A stretch of 64,000 nt of DNA from the NCBI RefSeq assembly GCF_039542035.1, contig NZ_BAABHJ010000002.1:124001-188000 (forward strand). Reading direction: 5' to 3'. The DNA comes from Actinoallomurus liliacearum (GTDB lineage: Bacteria > Actinomycetota > Actinomycetes > Streptosporangiales > Streptosporangiaceae). The notes below the pieces were generated by a model, which saw only the letters and a program-made list of their open reading frames with translations, was not told the DNA's origin and did no database searches. The translations under genes were made by a program, and so were the position numbers. Positions 42,678 through 53,773 of the stretch are shown piece after piece; within the stretch, counting starts at the first letter, position 1; each line of letters begins with the position of its first letter.

Positions 42678-44045
42678 TCAGGCCCGGTCGCAGAGCCGGG
42701 ACCAGGCCTCGGTCAGCGTCTCGCGCAGGATGCGTTCGATCTCGTCGAAGTGCTCCTGGCCGCAGATGAGCGGCGGGGCCAGCTGGATCACCGGGTCGCC
42801 GCGGTCGTCAGCCCGGCAGATCAGGCCGGCGTCGAACAGCGCGGAGGACAGGAAGCCCCGCAGCAGCCATTCGGACTCGGCGGCGTCGAAGGTCTCGCGG
42901 GTGTCCTTGTCCTTGACGAGCTCGATGCCGTAGAAGTAGCCCGCCCCGCGGATCTCTCCCACGATCGGCAGGTCGGTCAGCTTCTCCAGCGTGGCGCGGA
43001 AGGCGGCCTCGTTGCCCCGGACGTGCTGGAGGACCCTCTCCTTCTCGAACAGGTCGAGGTTGGCGAGGGCGACCGCGGTGGAGACGGGGTGCCCGGCGAA
43101 GGTGATGCCGTGCAGGAAGGTGTCCGGGCCGTCGGCGAACGGCTCGACGAGGCGGTCGCTGACCATCATGCCGCCCAGCGGCGAGTAGCCGGAGGTGACG
43201 CCCTTGGCGAAGGTGATGATGTCGGGCTGGTAGCCGTACCGTTCGGAGCCGAAGTAGTGGCCGAGCCGGCCGAACGCGCAGATCACCTCGTCGGAGACCA
43301 GGAGCACGCCGTACTTGTCGCAGATCGCGCGGACCCGCTCGAAGTAGCCGGGGGGCGGCGGGAAGCAGCCGCCCGCGTTCTGCACCGGCTCGAGGAAGAC
43401 GGCGGCCACCGACTCGGGGCCCTCCCGCAGGATGGCCCGCTCGATCTCGTCGGCCGCCCACTGCCCGAACCGCTGCGGGGAGTCGCCGTACTCGGGCGCG
43501 CGGTAGAAGTTGGTGTTGGGCACGCGGACCGAGCCCGGCACCAGCGGCTCGAACGGGTGCTTGATCGGCGCCAGGCCGGTGATCGACAACGCGCCCATGG
43601 AGGTGCCGTGGTAGGCGATGTCGCGGCTGATCACCTTGTAGCGGCCGTGCTGCCCGATCAGCTTGAAGTAGTTGCGGGCCAGCTTCCACGCCGACTCGAC
43701 GGCCTCCGAGCCGCTGGCCGTGAAGAAGACGCGGTTCAGGTCGCCGGGGGCCAGAGCGGCGAGCCGCTCGGCCAGCTCGATCGCACTCGGGTGGGCGTAG
43801 GACCACAGCGGGAAGTACGCCAGCTCCCCGGCCTGAGCGCCCGCGGCGTCGGCGAGCTCGCGGCGGCCGTGCCCGAGCTGGGACACGAACAGGCCCGACA
43901 GCCCGTCGAGGTAGCGTCGGCCCTTGTCGTCGTAGACGTAGGCGCCCTCCCCGCGCACGATGACGGGCACGTCGGCGTCCTTGTAGGACGACAACCGGGT
44001 GAAGTGCATCCACAGATGACGTTTGGCGGCGTCCTGGAGGTTCAT
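42678..44045 (-). CDS. Class III aminotransferase, probably for polyamines
   Basis: 455 aa from ATG 44045. PLP enzyme of fold type I, class III: 'VFFTASGSEAVESAWKLARN' (phosphate loop, 107-126), 'LLVSDEVICAFGRLGHYFG' (Asp252), and the Schiff-base Lys281 in 'IITFAKGVTSGYSPLGG'. Close in type to putrescine/diamine-pyruvate transaminases such as SpuC. Divergent from genes for polyamine uptake and gamma-aminobutyraldehyde-type oxidation, and 14 bases downstream of an Lrp gene in the same transcript. It could instead act on GABA or beta-alanine. Confidence 0.9.
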   Translation of the reverse strand: MNLQDAAKRHLWMHFTRLSSYKDADVPVIVRGEGAYVYDDKGRRYLDGLSGLFVSQLGHGRRELADAAGAQAGELAYFPLWSYAHPSAIELAERLAALAPGDLNRVFFTASGSEAVESAWKLARNYFKLIGQHGRYKVISRDIAYHGTSMGALSITGLAPIKHPFEPLVPGSVRVPNTNFYRAPEYGDSPQRFGQWAADEIERAILREGPESVAAVFLEPVQNAGGCFPPPPGYFERVRAICDKYGVLLVSDEVICAFGRLGHYFGSERYGYQPDIITFAKGVTSGYSPLGGMMVSDRLVEPFADGPDTFLHGITFAGHPVSTAVALANLDLFEKERVLQHVRGNEAAFRATLEKLTDLPIVGEIRGAGYFYGIELVKDKDTRETFDAAESEWLLRGFLSSALFDAGLICRADDRGDPVIQLAPPLICGQEHFDEIERILRETLTEAWSRLCDRA

Positions 44046-44059
44046 GAGTCTGCCTTCTC

Positions 44060-44563
44060 TCAGCGGGTTCCCCACGCGTAGGTCTGCTTGCGGAGCTTGA
44101 GGTAGACGAAGCTCTCGGTGCCGGCGACCCCGGGCACCGCCCGGATCCGGCCGAGGACGTGGAGGAGGTGGTCGTCGCTCTCACACACGATCTCGACCAG
44201 CAGGTCGAAGGATCCGGCGGTGATCACGACGTAGTCGATCTCGTCGAAATCGGCGAGCGCGTCGGCGACGGTCTCCAGGTCACTCTCGCATCGAACGCCG
44301 ATCATGGCCTGCCGGAAGAAGCCGAGCGAGAGCGGGTCGGTGACCGCGACGATCTGCATCACACCCGATTCCAGCAGCCGCTGGACGCGCTGCCGCACGG
44401 CCGCCTCGGACAGTCCCACCGCCTTGCCCAGCGCGGCGTACGAGCTGCGGCCGTCCGCCTGGAGCAGCTCGATCAGCTTCTTGGACGTCTCGTCGAGGTG
44501 GTTGTTGCCCGTGCGCCGTCCGTTACCCACCGGCCGTGCGGCGGGTCCTTGATCGTCGGTCAT
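44060..44563 (-). CDS. Lrp/AsnC family transcriptional regulator
   Basis: 167 aa from ATG 44563, with a strong AAGGAGG site. Helix-turn-helix 'LGKAVGLSEAAVRQRVQRLL' after a short disordered N-terminus, then the RAM ligand/oligomerisation domain ('DEIDYVVITAGSFDLLVEIV'). Same transcript as the aminotransferase and divergent from the aldehyde dehydrogenase/transport operon, so it is the likely regulator of the whole polyamine locus. Confidence 0.92.
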   Translation of the reverse strand: MTDDQGPAARPVGNGRRTGNNHLDETSKKLIELLQADGRSSYAALGKAVGLSEAAVRQRVQRLLESGVMQIVAVTDPLSLGFFRQAMIGVRCESDLETVADALADFDEIDYVVITAGSFDLLVEIVCESDDHLLHVLGRIRAVPGVAGTESFVYLKLRKQTYAWGTR

Positions 44564-44636
44564 CGCGGCCTCCTTGCTGCGACATCGTGGCAGATCAGAG
44601 CCGGAAGTCAAGGATTTCGTCGTGCAATCTGATCGT

Positions 44637-44655
44637 AACAACGGAATCGCTTGTT
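44637..44655. promoter_or_regulatory. AT-rich dyad between the divergent polyamine operons
   Basis: AACAA-N9-TTGTT in a stretch with several further TTGTT/AACAA-like pieces. This loose AT-rich dyad pattern is expected for Lrp/AsnC binding. Confidence 0.4.
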
Positions 44656-44716
44656 TTGGTCGATTTGTTCTGTCATGGTCGGCACATCACAGCCTGTACA
44701 GCCCGGAGGCCCGACC

Positions 44717-46143
<1,427 letters not shown>

Positions 46144-46147
<4 letters not shown>

Positions 46148-47277
46148 CCGAGCTGCGAGAGACCGAGGCCGGGGCCGCCGCGAAGATCGCCGCGATCGAA
46201 CTGCGCGGCGTCGTCAAGAGCTTCCAGTCCCACGGCGAGACCGTCACCGCCGTCCGGGGCGTCGACCTGTCCATCGCCGAAGGCGAGTTCTTCTCGCTGC
46301 TGGGCCCGTCCGGGTGCGGCAAGACGACGACGATGCGCATGATCGCCGGGTTCGACGAGCCCACCGAGGGACAGATCATCCTGCACGGCGGCGACGTGGT
46401 GGGCGTGCCCCCGAACCGCCGCGACATCAACATGGTCTTCCAGTCCTACGCGCTGTTCCCGCACATGAGCGTGTTCGAGAACGTCGCGTTCGGGCTGCGC
46501 CGCAAGAACACCCCCAAGGATGAGGTGACCCGCCGGGTCGGGGAGATGCTGGAGATCGTGGACCTCACGGGCCGGGAGAAACGCCGGCCGCGCGAGTTGT
46601 CCGGCGGCCAGCAGCAGCGGGTCGCGCTGGCACGTGCGCTGGTCAACCGTCCCCGGGCGTTGCTCCTGGACGAGCCGCTCGGCGCGCTGGACCTCAAGCT
46701 CCGTCAGGCGATGCAGGTCGAGCTCAAGCGCATCCAGCGTGAGGTCGGCATCACCTTCGTCTACGTCACTCACGACCAGGGCGAGGCGCTGACGATGTCG
46801 GACCGCATCGCGGTCATGAACGAGGGCGTCATCGAGCAGCTCGGCCCGCCCCGACAGGTCTACGAACGGCCCGCCACCGCGTTCGTCGCCGGCTTCATCG
46901 GCACCTCGAACGTCCTGTCCGGCACCGTCGCCCGCACCGACGGCGATACGGCGGTCATCGAGCCGGGCCCCGGCGAGCGGATCCTCGTGCCGCACGCGAA
47001 GCCCGCCGCCGACGGCACCGTCGAACTGACCGTACGGCCCGAGAAGATCGCCATCGGCCTGCATCCCCCCGACGGGGAGGTCTGCGCGCTACGCGGCACC
47101 GTGACCGAGGTCGTCTACCTCGGCACGTTCACCAACTACACGGTGCGTACCTCCCTCGGGACCGACGTCGTGGTCTTCATGCAGAACGCCTCCTCCGCGG
47201 ACGACGTCGCCGCGTCCGGGGACACCGCCTGGCTCTCCTGGGAGCCCCGCCACTCCTACGCGATCGGAGCATCATGA
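46144..47277 (+). CDS. potA: Polyamine ABC transporter ATP-binding protein
   Basis: 377 aa. Walker A 'LLGPSGCGKTTTMRMIAGF', Q-loop 'VFQSYALFPHMSVFENVAFG', signature 'LSGGQQQRVALARALVN', Walker B 'ALLLDEPLGALDLKL', and a C-terminal TOBE domain (about 285-375). Drives uptake with the PotB/PotC-like permeases and PotD-like binding protein encoded downstream. Coupled by ATGA to both neighbours. Confidence 0.93.
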
Positions 47278-48497
47278 ACGAGATCGACCCGGCGCTCCTG
47301 CGCGGCATGACCCGGAGCCGGCGCGACGCGTTGCGGCTGTTCGGCCTGGCCGGCGCCGGCCTCGGCCTCGCCGCGTGCGGCGTCAAGGGCCAGAAGGCGG
47401 CCCCAGCCGAGCAGAGCGACGTCCAGAAGTACTGGAACGGCAAGACCAAGCACGGCCACGTGAACTTCGCCAACTGGCCGCTGTACATGGACAAGGGCCG
47501 TACCCCGCTGAAGCAGTTCACCAAGGAGACCGGCATCGCGGTGACCTACCGCGAGGTCATTCAGGACGACCCGTCGTGGTTCGGCAAGATCCAGCCGCAG
47601 CTGCAGGCGAATCAGTCGATCGGGTACGACCTGATGGTCGTCACCAACGGCGTGTCGTTCACCAAGCTCACCGAGCTCGGCTACCTCGTGCCGCTGGACC
47701 ACTCCAAGCTGCCGAACTTCACCAAGAACGCCGGCGCCGCGTACAAGAACGAGTCCTTCGACCCCGGCAACGTCTACAGCGTCCCGTACCAGACCGGGAT
47801 CACCGGCATCGCCTACGACCCGACGAAGACCGGCCGCGAGATCACCAGCCTCGCCGACCTGTGGGACCCGAAGTTCAAGGGCAAGGTCGGGATGCTGTCC
47901 GACATCCAGGAGATCGGCAACTTCGGGATGATGGCGGTCGGCGTGAACCCGGAGAAGTCCACGCCGGACGACTGGAAGAAGGCCGGCGCCAAGCTGCAGG
48001 AGCAGAAGGCGCAGGGGATCGTCCGCAAGTACTTCGACCAGGACTACATCGACGCGCTCACCCGCGGTGACATCTGGCTGTCCATGGCCTACTCCGGCGA
48101 CATCTTCCAGCAGAACCTGTCGGAGAAGTCGAACCTGAAGTTCGTCATCCCGCAGGAGGGCGGCACGATCTGGACCGACAACCTGACGATCCCGAAGACC
48201 GCCGAGAACCCGGTCGACGCCATCACGCTGATGGACTACTTCTACCGGCCGGATGTCGCCGCCCAGCTCGCCGAGATCGTCAGCTACGTGACGCCGGTCC
48301 CGGGCGCCAAGGACGTCCTCACGGCCGAGGCCGCCAAGGCCACCGGCGCGCGACAGAAGACGCTCCAGACGCTGGCGGCCAGCCCGCTGATCTTCCCCTC
48401 CGACGCCGACTACGCCCGGCTCCGGCATTACCGGAAGATGACGACGGCGGAGGAACAGCAGTACAACACGGTGTTCCAGCAGATCACGGCCGGGTGA
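47274..48497 (+). CDS. potD: Polyamine-binding lipoprotein (PotD-like)
   Basis: 407 aa. Twin-arginine signal 'SRRDALRLFGLAGAGLGLAA' with the lipobox Cys directly after, so it is exported folded by Tat and anchored by lipid. The mature part is a type II solute-binding protein: 'VNFANWPLYMDKGRTPLKQF' near 63-82, 'YSVPYQTGITGIAYDPTKTG' and 'WTDNLTIPKTAENPVDAITL', where Trp/Asp positions line the diamine pocket of PotD/PotF. ATGA overlap with potA. Confidence 0.92.
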   Translation: MNEIDPALLRGMTRSRRDALRLFGLAGAGLGLAACGVKGQKAAPAEQSDVQKYWNGKTKHGHVNFANWPLYMDKGRTPLKQFTKETGIAVTYREVIQDDPSWFGKIQPQLQANQSIGYDLMVVTNGVSFTKLTELGYLVPLDHSKLPNFTKNAGAAYKNESFDPGNVYSVPYQTGITGIAYDPTKTGREITSLADLWDPKFKGKVGMLSDIQEIGNFGMMAVGVNPEKSTPDDWKKAGAKLQEQKAQGIVRKYFDQDYIDALTRGDIWLSMAYSGDIFQQNLSEKSNLKFVIPQEGGTIWTDNLTIPKTAENPVDAITLMDYFYRPDVAAQLAEIVSYVTPVPGAKDVLTAEAAKATGARQKTLQTLAASPLIFPSDADYARLRHYRKMTTAEEQQYNTVFQQITAG

Positions 48498-48500
48498 CCG

Positions 48501-49355
48501 ATGCGCAGACGCCTCGCGCCGTACCTGCTCGTCCTGCCCGGCGGGCTCTGGCTCGCGATCTTCTTCGTGCTGCCGATGGTCGTCATGCTGTCGTTCTCGC
48601 TGATGCAGGGCGACGTCGTGAACGGCTTCCAGCTCACCTGGCACTGGCAGAACTACACCGACAGCCTGTCGGCATACGCCGACCAGCTGATCCGCTCCCT
48701 CGTGTACGGCCTGCTCGCGACGGCGGCGTGCGTTCTGCTCGCCTACCCGGCCGCGTACTGGATCGCCTTCCGCGGCGGCACGCGCAAGTCGACGTACCTG
48801 TTCCTGATGCTGCTGCCGTTCTTCGTGTCGTTCGTGCTGCGGACGTTCTCCTGGAAGTTCCTGCTGGCCGACGACGGCATCGTCCTGGGCCCGCTGAAGC
48901 ACGCCGGGCTGCTGCCGGAGGACTTCCACGTGCTCGCCACCGGCTTCGCCGTCGTGGCCGGCCTGACCTACAACTACCTGCCGTTCATGGTGCTGCCGAT
49001 CTACGTCGCGCTGGAGCGGGTGGACCCGCGGCTGATCGAGGCGGCGCAGGACCTGTACGCCGGCCGGGCGCAGGCGTTCCTGCGCGTGGTGCTGCCGCTG
49101 TCGGTGCCGGGGGTGTTCGCGGGCGTGCTGATGACGTTCGTCCCGGTCAGCGCCGACTACGTCAACGCGACGGTGCTGGGCGGCACGAACAACACGATGA
49201 TCGGCAACGTCATCCAGAACCTCTACCTGGTGAACAACGACTATCCCCAGGCGGCGGCGCTGTCGTTCGCGCTAATGGCCATCCTGCTGCTCGGGATCTT
49301 CGCGTACGCGCGGGCGCTGGGCACCGAGGACGTATTGGAGGTGGCGGCCCGATGA
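48501..49355 (+). CDS. potB: Polyamine ABC transporter permease (PotB-like)
   Basis: 284 aa, six membrane helices, the first being 'YLLVLPGGLWLAIFFVLPMV'. The EAA cytoplasmic loop that docks to PotA is 'IEAAQDLYAGRAQAFLRVVL'. Starts 3 bases after the potD stop and overlaps potC by ATGA. Confidence 0.92.
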   Translation: MRRRLAPYLLVLPGGLWLAIFFVLPMVVMLSFSLMQGDVVNGFQLTWHWQNYTDSLSAYADQLIRSLVYGLLATAACVLLAYPAAYWIAFRGGTRKSTYLFLMLLPFFVSFVLRTFSWKFLLADDGIVLGPLKHAGLLPEDFHVLATGFAVVAGLTYNYLPFMVLPIYVALERVDPRLIEAAQDLYAGRAQAFLRVVLPLSVPGVFAGVLMTFVPVSADYVNATVLGGTNNTMIGNVIQNLYLVNNDYPQAAALSFALMAILLLGIFAYARALGTEDVLEVAAR

Positions 49356-50188
49356 GCGCAACCGTGACGGAGGCTGAGGCCGGGCCTGCGGTCCGCGCAC
49401 GGCGGGGCCGAGGCCGCTGGGGCGACCGGATCCTGTACGCCTACACCTGGGCGATCATCGGCTGGCTGTGTCTGCCGATCGCCGTGATGATCGCGTTCGG
49501 GTTCAACGACGCCAAGGGGCGCCTCAACCTGACGTGGCAGGGCTTCACGGTCAAGTGGTACGGGAAGCTGTTCGCGGTTCCGGACCTGACCACGGCGCTG
49601 GTGAACTCGCTGACGATCGCGATCCTGGCCGCGCTCGGCGCGACGGTCCTCGGCACGCTGATCGGCCTGGCCCTGGGGCGTTACCGGTTCCGCGGTCAGG
49701 GCGCGCTGAATCTCGTGCAGTTCGCGGCGATCTCCGCCCCGGAGACCGTGATGGGCGCGTCCCTGCTGTCGTTCTTCGTCCAGTCGGGCGTGGGCCGGGG
49801 CTACCTGACGATCCTCGTCTCGCACATCATGTTCTCACTGTCGTTCGTGGCGGTCACCGTACGGGCGCGGGTGCTCACCCTCGACCCGTTCGTGGAGGAG
49901 GCGGCGCGCGACCTGGGAGCGAGCGGCTGGACGACGTTTCGGCTCGTCACCCTGCCGATGATCTTTCCCGCGCTGCTGGCCGGCGGGCTGCTGGCGTTCG
50001 CGCTGTCCATCGACGACTTCATCATCACGAGCTTCAACAGCGGCTCCACCCTGACGTTCCCGCTGTGGATCTGGGGCGCGCAGAAACAGGGGCTTCCGCC
50101 GCAGGTCAACGTCATGGGGACGTTGATCTTCCTAGCGGGCGTCCTCCTCGCGGTGGGCAACGCGGTGCTCGCCCGCAGGCGGCGGTGA
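49352..50188 (+). CDS. potC: Polyamine ABC transporter permease (PotC-like)
   Basis: 278 aa from ATG 49352 (ATGA overlap). Six membrane helices after a basic N-terminal tail; EAA loop 'VEEAARDLGASGWTTFRLVT'; 'ALSIDDFIITSFNSGSTLTF' is typical PotC. Partner of PotB. Confidence 0.92.
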   Translation: MSATVTEAEAGPAVRARRGRGRWGDRILYAYTWAIIGWLCLPIAVMIAFGFNDAKGRLNLTWQGFTVKWYGKLFAVPDLTTALVNSLTIAILAALGATVLGTLIGLALGRYRFRGQGALNLVQFAAISAPETVMGASLLSFFVQSGVGRGYLTILVSHIMFSLSFVAVTVRARVLTLDPFVEEAARDLGASGWTTFRLVTLPMIFPALLAGGLLAFALSIDDFIITSFNSGSTLTFPLWIWGAQKQGLPPQVNVMGTLIFLAGVLLAVGNAVLARRRR

Positions 50189-50195
50189 TCCGGCG

Positions 50196-51593
50196 ATGAA
50201 CGTCCTGGCGGCCCTGGCCGAGGCCGAGCCCACCCCGTACTGGCTGATGGACCCGGCGGCGCCCGAACCCGCGCCGGCCCTGGTCGGCTCGACCTCCTGC
50301 GATCTGGCCGTGGTCGGCGCGGGCTACACGGGCCTGTGGACGGCGCTGCGCGCCAAGGAGCGCGATCCGTCCCTGGACGTCGTCATCGTCGAGGCGGACG
50401 TGGCCGGCGGTGCCGCGTCCGGCCGCAACGGCGGGTTCTGCGCGGCGAGCCTCACCCACGGGCTCGGCAACGGCCTGTCCCGCTGGCGTGCGGAGATGCC
50501 TGTGCTCGAGCGGCTCGGCCGGGAGAACCTCGACGGGATCGAGGACACGGTGCGGCGCCACGGCATCGACTGCGACTTCGAGCGCACCGGTGAACTGAAC
50601 GTCGCGACGGAGGACTGGCAGCTCGCCGATCTGCGGACGCTGGCCGAGGAGTCCGCGGCCCTCGGCCGGCCCGCCGAACTCCTGGACGCCGACGCCGTCC
50701 AGGCGGAGATCGCGTCGCCCACCTACAAGGGCGGGCTGTGGGACCGGGACGGCGTCGCGATGGTGCACCCGGCCAAGCTCGCCTGGGGACTGCGGCGGGC
50801 CTGCCTCGCGGCCGGCGTCCGGCTGTACGAGCGCACGCCCGTCGACGCGGTCGAGGACGAGCAGCACGGCCGGCTGCGGCTGCGCACCCCGTACGGCTCC
50901 GTCGACGCGGCGAAGGTCGCGGTCGGCACCGGCGCGTTCGCCGGGCCGCTGCGTCGCCTTCGGCACTTCGCCGTTCCGGTCTACGACTACGCGCTGGTCA
51001 CCGAGCCGCTGTCCGCCGACCGGCTCGCGTCGATCGGCTGGCGCAACCGCCAGGGAGTCGGCGACGGCGGGAACCGGTTCCACTACTACCGGCTCACCGC
51101 GGACGGCCGGATCCTGTGGGGCGGCTACGACGCCATCTACCACTTCGGCGGTGGGGTCCCGTCGGCGCTGGACCGCCGCCCGCAGACGTTCGCGACGCTC
51201 GCCCGGCACTTCTTCGCGACGTTCCCGCAGCTGGAAGGGGTGCGCTTCAGCCATGCCTGGGGCGGCATGATCGACACGTGCAGCCGCTTCTGCGCCTTCT
51301 ACGGCACGGCGTACGGCGGCCGGCTGGCGTACGCGGCCGGCTACACCGGCCTCGGCGTCGGAGCCACGCGGTTCGGGGCCGACGTCATGCTCGACCTGCT
51401 GTCCGGAGCGGACACCGAGCGAACCCGGCTCGAGATGGTGCGCTCCCGGCCCATGCCGTTCCCCCCGGAGCCGCTCCGCTACGGCGTCATCCAGCTCACC
51501 CGCTGGTCCCTCGCCCGCGCCGACCAGCACCAGGGCCGCCGCAACCTGTGGCTGCGCACCCTCGACCACCTGGGCGTCGGCTTCGACTCCTGA
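50196..51593 (+). CDS. FAD-dependent amine oxidase (PuuB-like, DAO family)
   Basis: 465 aa. FAD-binding Rossmann motif 'LAVVGAGYTGLWTALRAKER' (38-57), the second flavin signature 'GGAASGRNGGFCAASLTHG' and C-terminal 'YAAGYTGLGVGATRFGADVM'. Family includes gamma-glutamylputrescine oxidase. No gamma-glutamylpolyamine synthetase is nearby, so it may act on free polyamines or on a product from a synthetase elsewhere. Last gene of the uptake/catabolism operon, closed by the hairpin at 51604. Confidence 0.9.
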   Translation: MNVLAALAEAEPTPYWLMDPAAPEPAPALVGSTSCDLAVVGAGYTGLWTALRAKERDPSLDVVIVEADVAGGAASGRNGGFCAASLTHGLGNGLSRWRAEMPVLERLGRENLDGIEDTVRRHGIDCDFERTGELNVATEDWQLADLRTLAEESAALGRPAELLDADAVQAEIASPTYKGGLWDRDGVAMVHPAKLAWGLRRACLAAGVRLYERTPVDAVEDEQHGRLRLRTPYGSVDAAKVAVGTGAFAGPLRRLRHFAVPVYDYALVTEPLSADRLASIGWRNRQGVGDGGNRFHYYRLTADGRILWGGYDAIYHFGGGVPSALDRRPQTFATLARHFFATFPQLEGVRFSHAWGGMIDTCSRFCAFYGTAYGGRLAYAAGYTGLGVGATRFGADVMLDLLSGADTERTRLEMVRSRPMPFPPEPLRYGVIQLTRWSLARADQHQGRRNLWLRTLDHLGVGFDS

Positions 51594-51603
51594 CCGGCCG
51601 TAC

Positions 51604-51644
51604 GTCCGCCTCGGCCAGGGCAGGCGGCCCTCGCCGAGGCGGAC
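51604..51644 (+). terminator. Long hairpin terminator of the polyamine operon
   Basis: GTCCGCCTCGGC pairs with GCCGAGGCGGAC; inside, after one C/C mismatch, AGGGC pairs with GCCCT around a 5-base loop. An 18-step stem 10 bases after the stop, with no T tract. Confidence 0.8.
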
Positions 51645-51755
51645 CTGCGCCGGACGGCGACTCGATCGCGGCTTTGTCGAGAGCCGTAGGCGAAGTGCGG
51701 GTTTTCGAACGGAAGCAGCCGCTGGCAACCGTTAGAGGTGCGTTAGGGTGCGGCC

Positions 51756-52376
51756 ATGGACACGAGCGCGCCGCTGCTCGGCGAACCGCTGCCCATCGAG
51801 TTGATGAACACGCTGTGGGGCGACCGCGGCGGCGTGCACGACGCGCTCGACGGGTCGGCCGGCGCCGAGGCGTGGCTGCGGGCCGTCCTCCCCCGCATCG
51901 AGCCGATGACCGCGTCCGACCTCGACGCCCTGCCGAAGGAGGACCTCGACCACCTGGCCCGGCGGCTGCTCGGACTGCGCGACGCCCTGCGGCGGCTCGC
52001 GGCCGAGGCCACCGGCGACCTGCGACCGGCGGCGGCCGCTCCGATCCGGGAGCTGGAGGCCGCCGTCGCCGTGGTCAACGAGGCGGCCCGCGCCGTACCG
52101 CGGTGGTCGGCGCTGACGTGGACGCCCGGCGAGGCAGCGGGCCGCCTCACCCACGCCGACGGGCGGGCGGCCGACGCGACGGTCTCGGCCATCGCCGAGG
52201 AGGCCATCGACCTGTTCTGCGGGGACGACCGGTTGCGGCTACGCGCCTGCCCGGCCCCTGGATGCGTCCTGTACTTCCGCAAGGACCACCCGCGCCGTGA
52301 ATGGTGCTCCGCGGCCTGCGGCAACCGGGCCCGCGCCGCGCGCCACTACCGGCGCCACCGCCACCCGGTCTCCTGA
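51756..52376 (+). CDS. CGNR zinc finger / ABATE domain protein
   Basis: 206 aa. N-terminal ABATE ligand-binding-like domain (about 8-150) and a C-terminal CGNR zinc finger ('LRACPAPGCVLYFRKD', 'WCSAACGNRARAARHYRRHR') with four zinc-binding cysteines and the CGNR motif. These are stress-related transcription regulators of largely unknown targets in actinobacteria. Confidence 0.9.
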   Translation: MDTSAPLLGEPLPIELMNTLWGDRGGVHDALDGSAGAEAWLRAVLPRIEPMTASDLDALPKEDLDHLARRLLGLRDALRRLAAEATGDLRPAAAAPIRELEAAVAVVNEAARAVPRWSALTWTPGEAAGRLTHADGRAADATVSAIAEEAIDLFCGDDRLRLRACPAPGCVLYFRKDHPRREWCSAACGNRARAARHYRRHRHPVS

Positions 52377-52413
52377 GGCCGGGATCACCTCGGCCTTCTT
52401 CCGATCCGCTGTC

Positions 52414-52989
52414 TCACGGTCGGCCTCGAAGGCCGGTCAGGGTGGTCCGCATGAGACGCTGGATCGCCGCCGGATCCTGCAGATCGGCGGCCGCGGCGAG
52501 GGCGTGCAGGCAGTAGCCGGCCAGTTCGTCGGCCGGTGCGTCCCTGCGTACGGCCCCGGCCGCCGCGGCGTCGGCCACCAGGTCCCGGACGAAGTCGCGC
52601 AGGTGCTGGTGGGCGGCGGCGACATGCTCACCGCGATGGAGGTCGGCGGCGATCTTGGAGTCGTGCCGTCCCTGGTGCGAGATCGCCGTGGCGTAGGCCG
52701 TCAGCACCGCCTCCAGCCGCGGCATGGCGCCTTCTGTGCCGTCGCGGAGCCGGTGCAGCCGGTCCAGATGCCGGTCGATCCGGCGTTCGTGCCAGGCACG
52801 AAGGATCGACTCGACGTCGGGGAAGTACTTGTACAGCGTCGCGCGCCCGATGCCGGCGTCCTTAGCGATCCCCGACATCGTCACGCCGGTCAGGCCGTGT
52901 TCGGCGACGAGGTCGGCAGTCGTGTCGAGGATCGCCTCGCGGACCGCGTCGCGATGCGCCGCGATCGTCTGGCTCCAGATTCTCGGCAT
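52414..52989 (-). CDS. TetR/AcrR family transcriptional regulator
   Basis: 191 aa from ATG 52989. Helix-turn-helix 'LTGVTMSGIAKDAGIGRATL' and 'YKYFPDVESIL'. Divergent from a methyltransferase gene at 53095 with a clear operator between them; it probably represses itself and that operon. Confidence 0.9.
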   Translation of the reverse strand: MPRIWSQTIAAHRDAVREAILDTTADLVAEHGLTGVTMSGIAKDAGIGRATLYKYFPDVESILRAWHERRIDRHLDRLHRLRDGTEGAMPRLEAVLTAYATAISHQGRHDSKIAADLHRGEHVAAAHQHLRDFVRDLVADAAAAGAVRRDAPADELAGYCLHALAAAADLQDPAAIQRLMRTTLTGLRGRP

Positions 52990-53032
52990 TCCCGGATCGT
53001 ACAGTGCGCCGCTTCCAGAGACAGGTGTATTG

Positions 53033-53047
53033 ACAGAGACACTCTGT
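53033..53047. promoter_or_regulatory. Operator between the TetR and methyltransferase genes
   Basis: ACAGAG-ACA-CTCTGT, a perfect 6-bp inverted repeat, overlapping a consensus -35 (TTGACA at 53030-53035) facing the methyltransferase gene. A bound TetR dimer would block the promoter. Confidence 0.6.
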
Positions 53048-53094
53048 ATCGCAAAACTTGCCGAAATTGCCCCCGGCGAGACGAGGAGTGCCGC

Positions 53095-53751
53095 ATGTCC
53101 AAGCCGCCGTCCCACGAAGATCCCGGTCCCGCCGTCAGCGGCCGGCCCGACTCCGCACGGCACCGCCCACCACCGACATCGCAGCCCGCGTTCGCCGACG
53201 GACCGCCGTGGGACATCGGCCGACCGCAGCCGGCGCTGCTGGCGCTCGCCCACCAGGGCGCGCTGCGCGGACGGGTGTTGGACGTCGGCTGTGGCACCGG
53301 GGAGCACACGCTGATGGCGGCGGCCGCCCGGCTCGACGCGACCGGGATCGACCTCGCCGACGAGGCCTTGCGGACCGCCGGGCGGAAGGCACGGGAGCGG
53401 GGCCTGGCGGCGCGGTTCCTGCGGCACGACGCCCTGCGCCTGAGCGAACTCGGCGAACTCTTCGACACCGCCCTGGACTCGCTCCTCCTGCACGCCTTCG
53501 ACGCGCCGGACCGCGCGGCCTACGCAGCCGGATTGCGTACGGTCCTGCGGCCAGGAGGCAGGCTGTTCGTACTCGGCTACAGCGACCGGCATACCGGTGA
53601 GCCGGACGTTCCGCACAAGCTGTCCCGCGCCGACATCGAGACCTGCTTCTCCGACGGGTGGCGGCTGGAGGCCGTCAGCGCCACCGTGTGCCTCACCCGT
53701 CGGCACGCCGACGGCGTCGCCGCCTGGCTCGTCACGTGTACCCGGATCTGA
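53095..53751 (+). CDS. Class I SAM-dependent methyltransferase
   Basis: 218 aa from ATG 53095 (GAGGAG 7 bases upstream). SAM motif I 'GRVLDVGCGTGEHTLMAAA' (about 59-77), then 'DATGIDLADEALRTAGRKA' and 'LRPGGRLFVLGYSDRH'. The 'PPWDIGRPQPALLAL' start is typical of the small-molecule/thiol-type methyltransferases. Likely operon with the DUF2218 gene 22 bases downstream; controlled by the divergent TetR. Confidence 0.9.
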   Translation: MSKPPSHEDPGPAVSGRPDSARHRPPPTSQPAFADGPPWDIGRPQPALLALAHQGALRGRVLDVGCGTGEHTLMAAAARLDATGIDLADEALRTAGRKARERGLAARFLRHDALRLSELGELFDTALDSLLLHAFDAPDRAAYAAGLRTVLRPGGRLFVLGYSDRHTGEPDVPHKLSRADIETCFSDGWRLEAVSATVCLTRRHADGVAAWLVTCTRI

Positions 53752-53773
53752 ACCTTCTGGAAGGGACCCCGCG

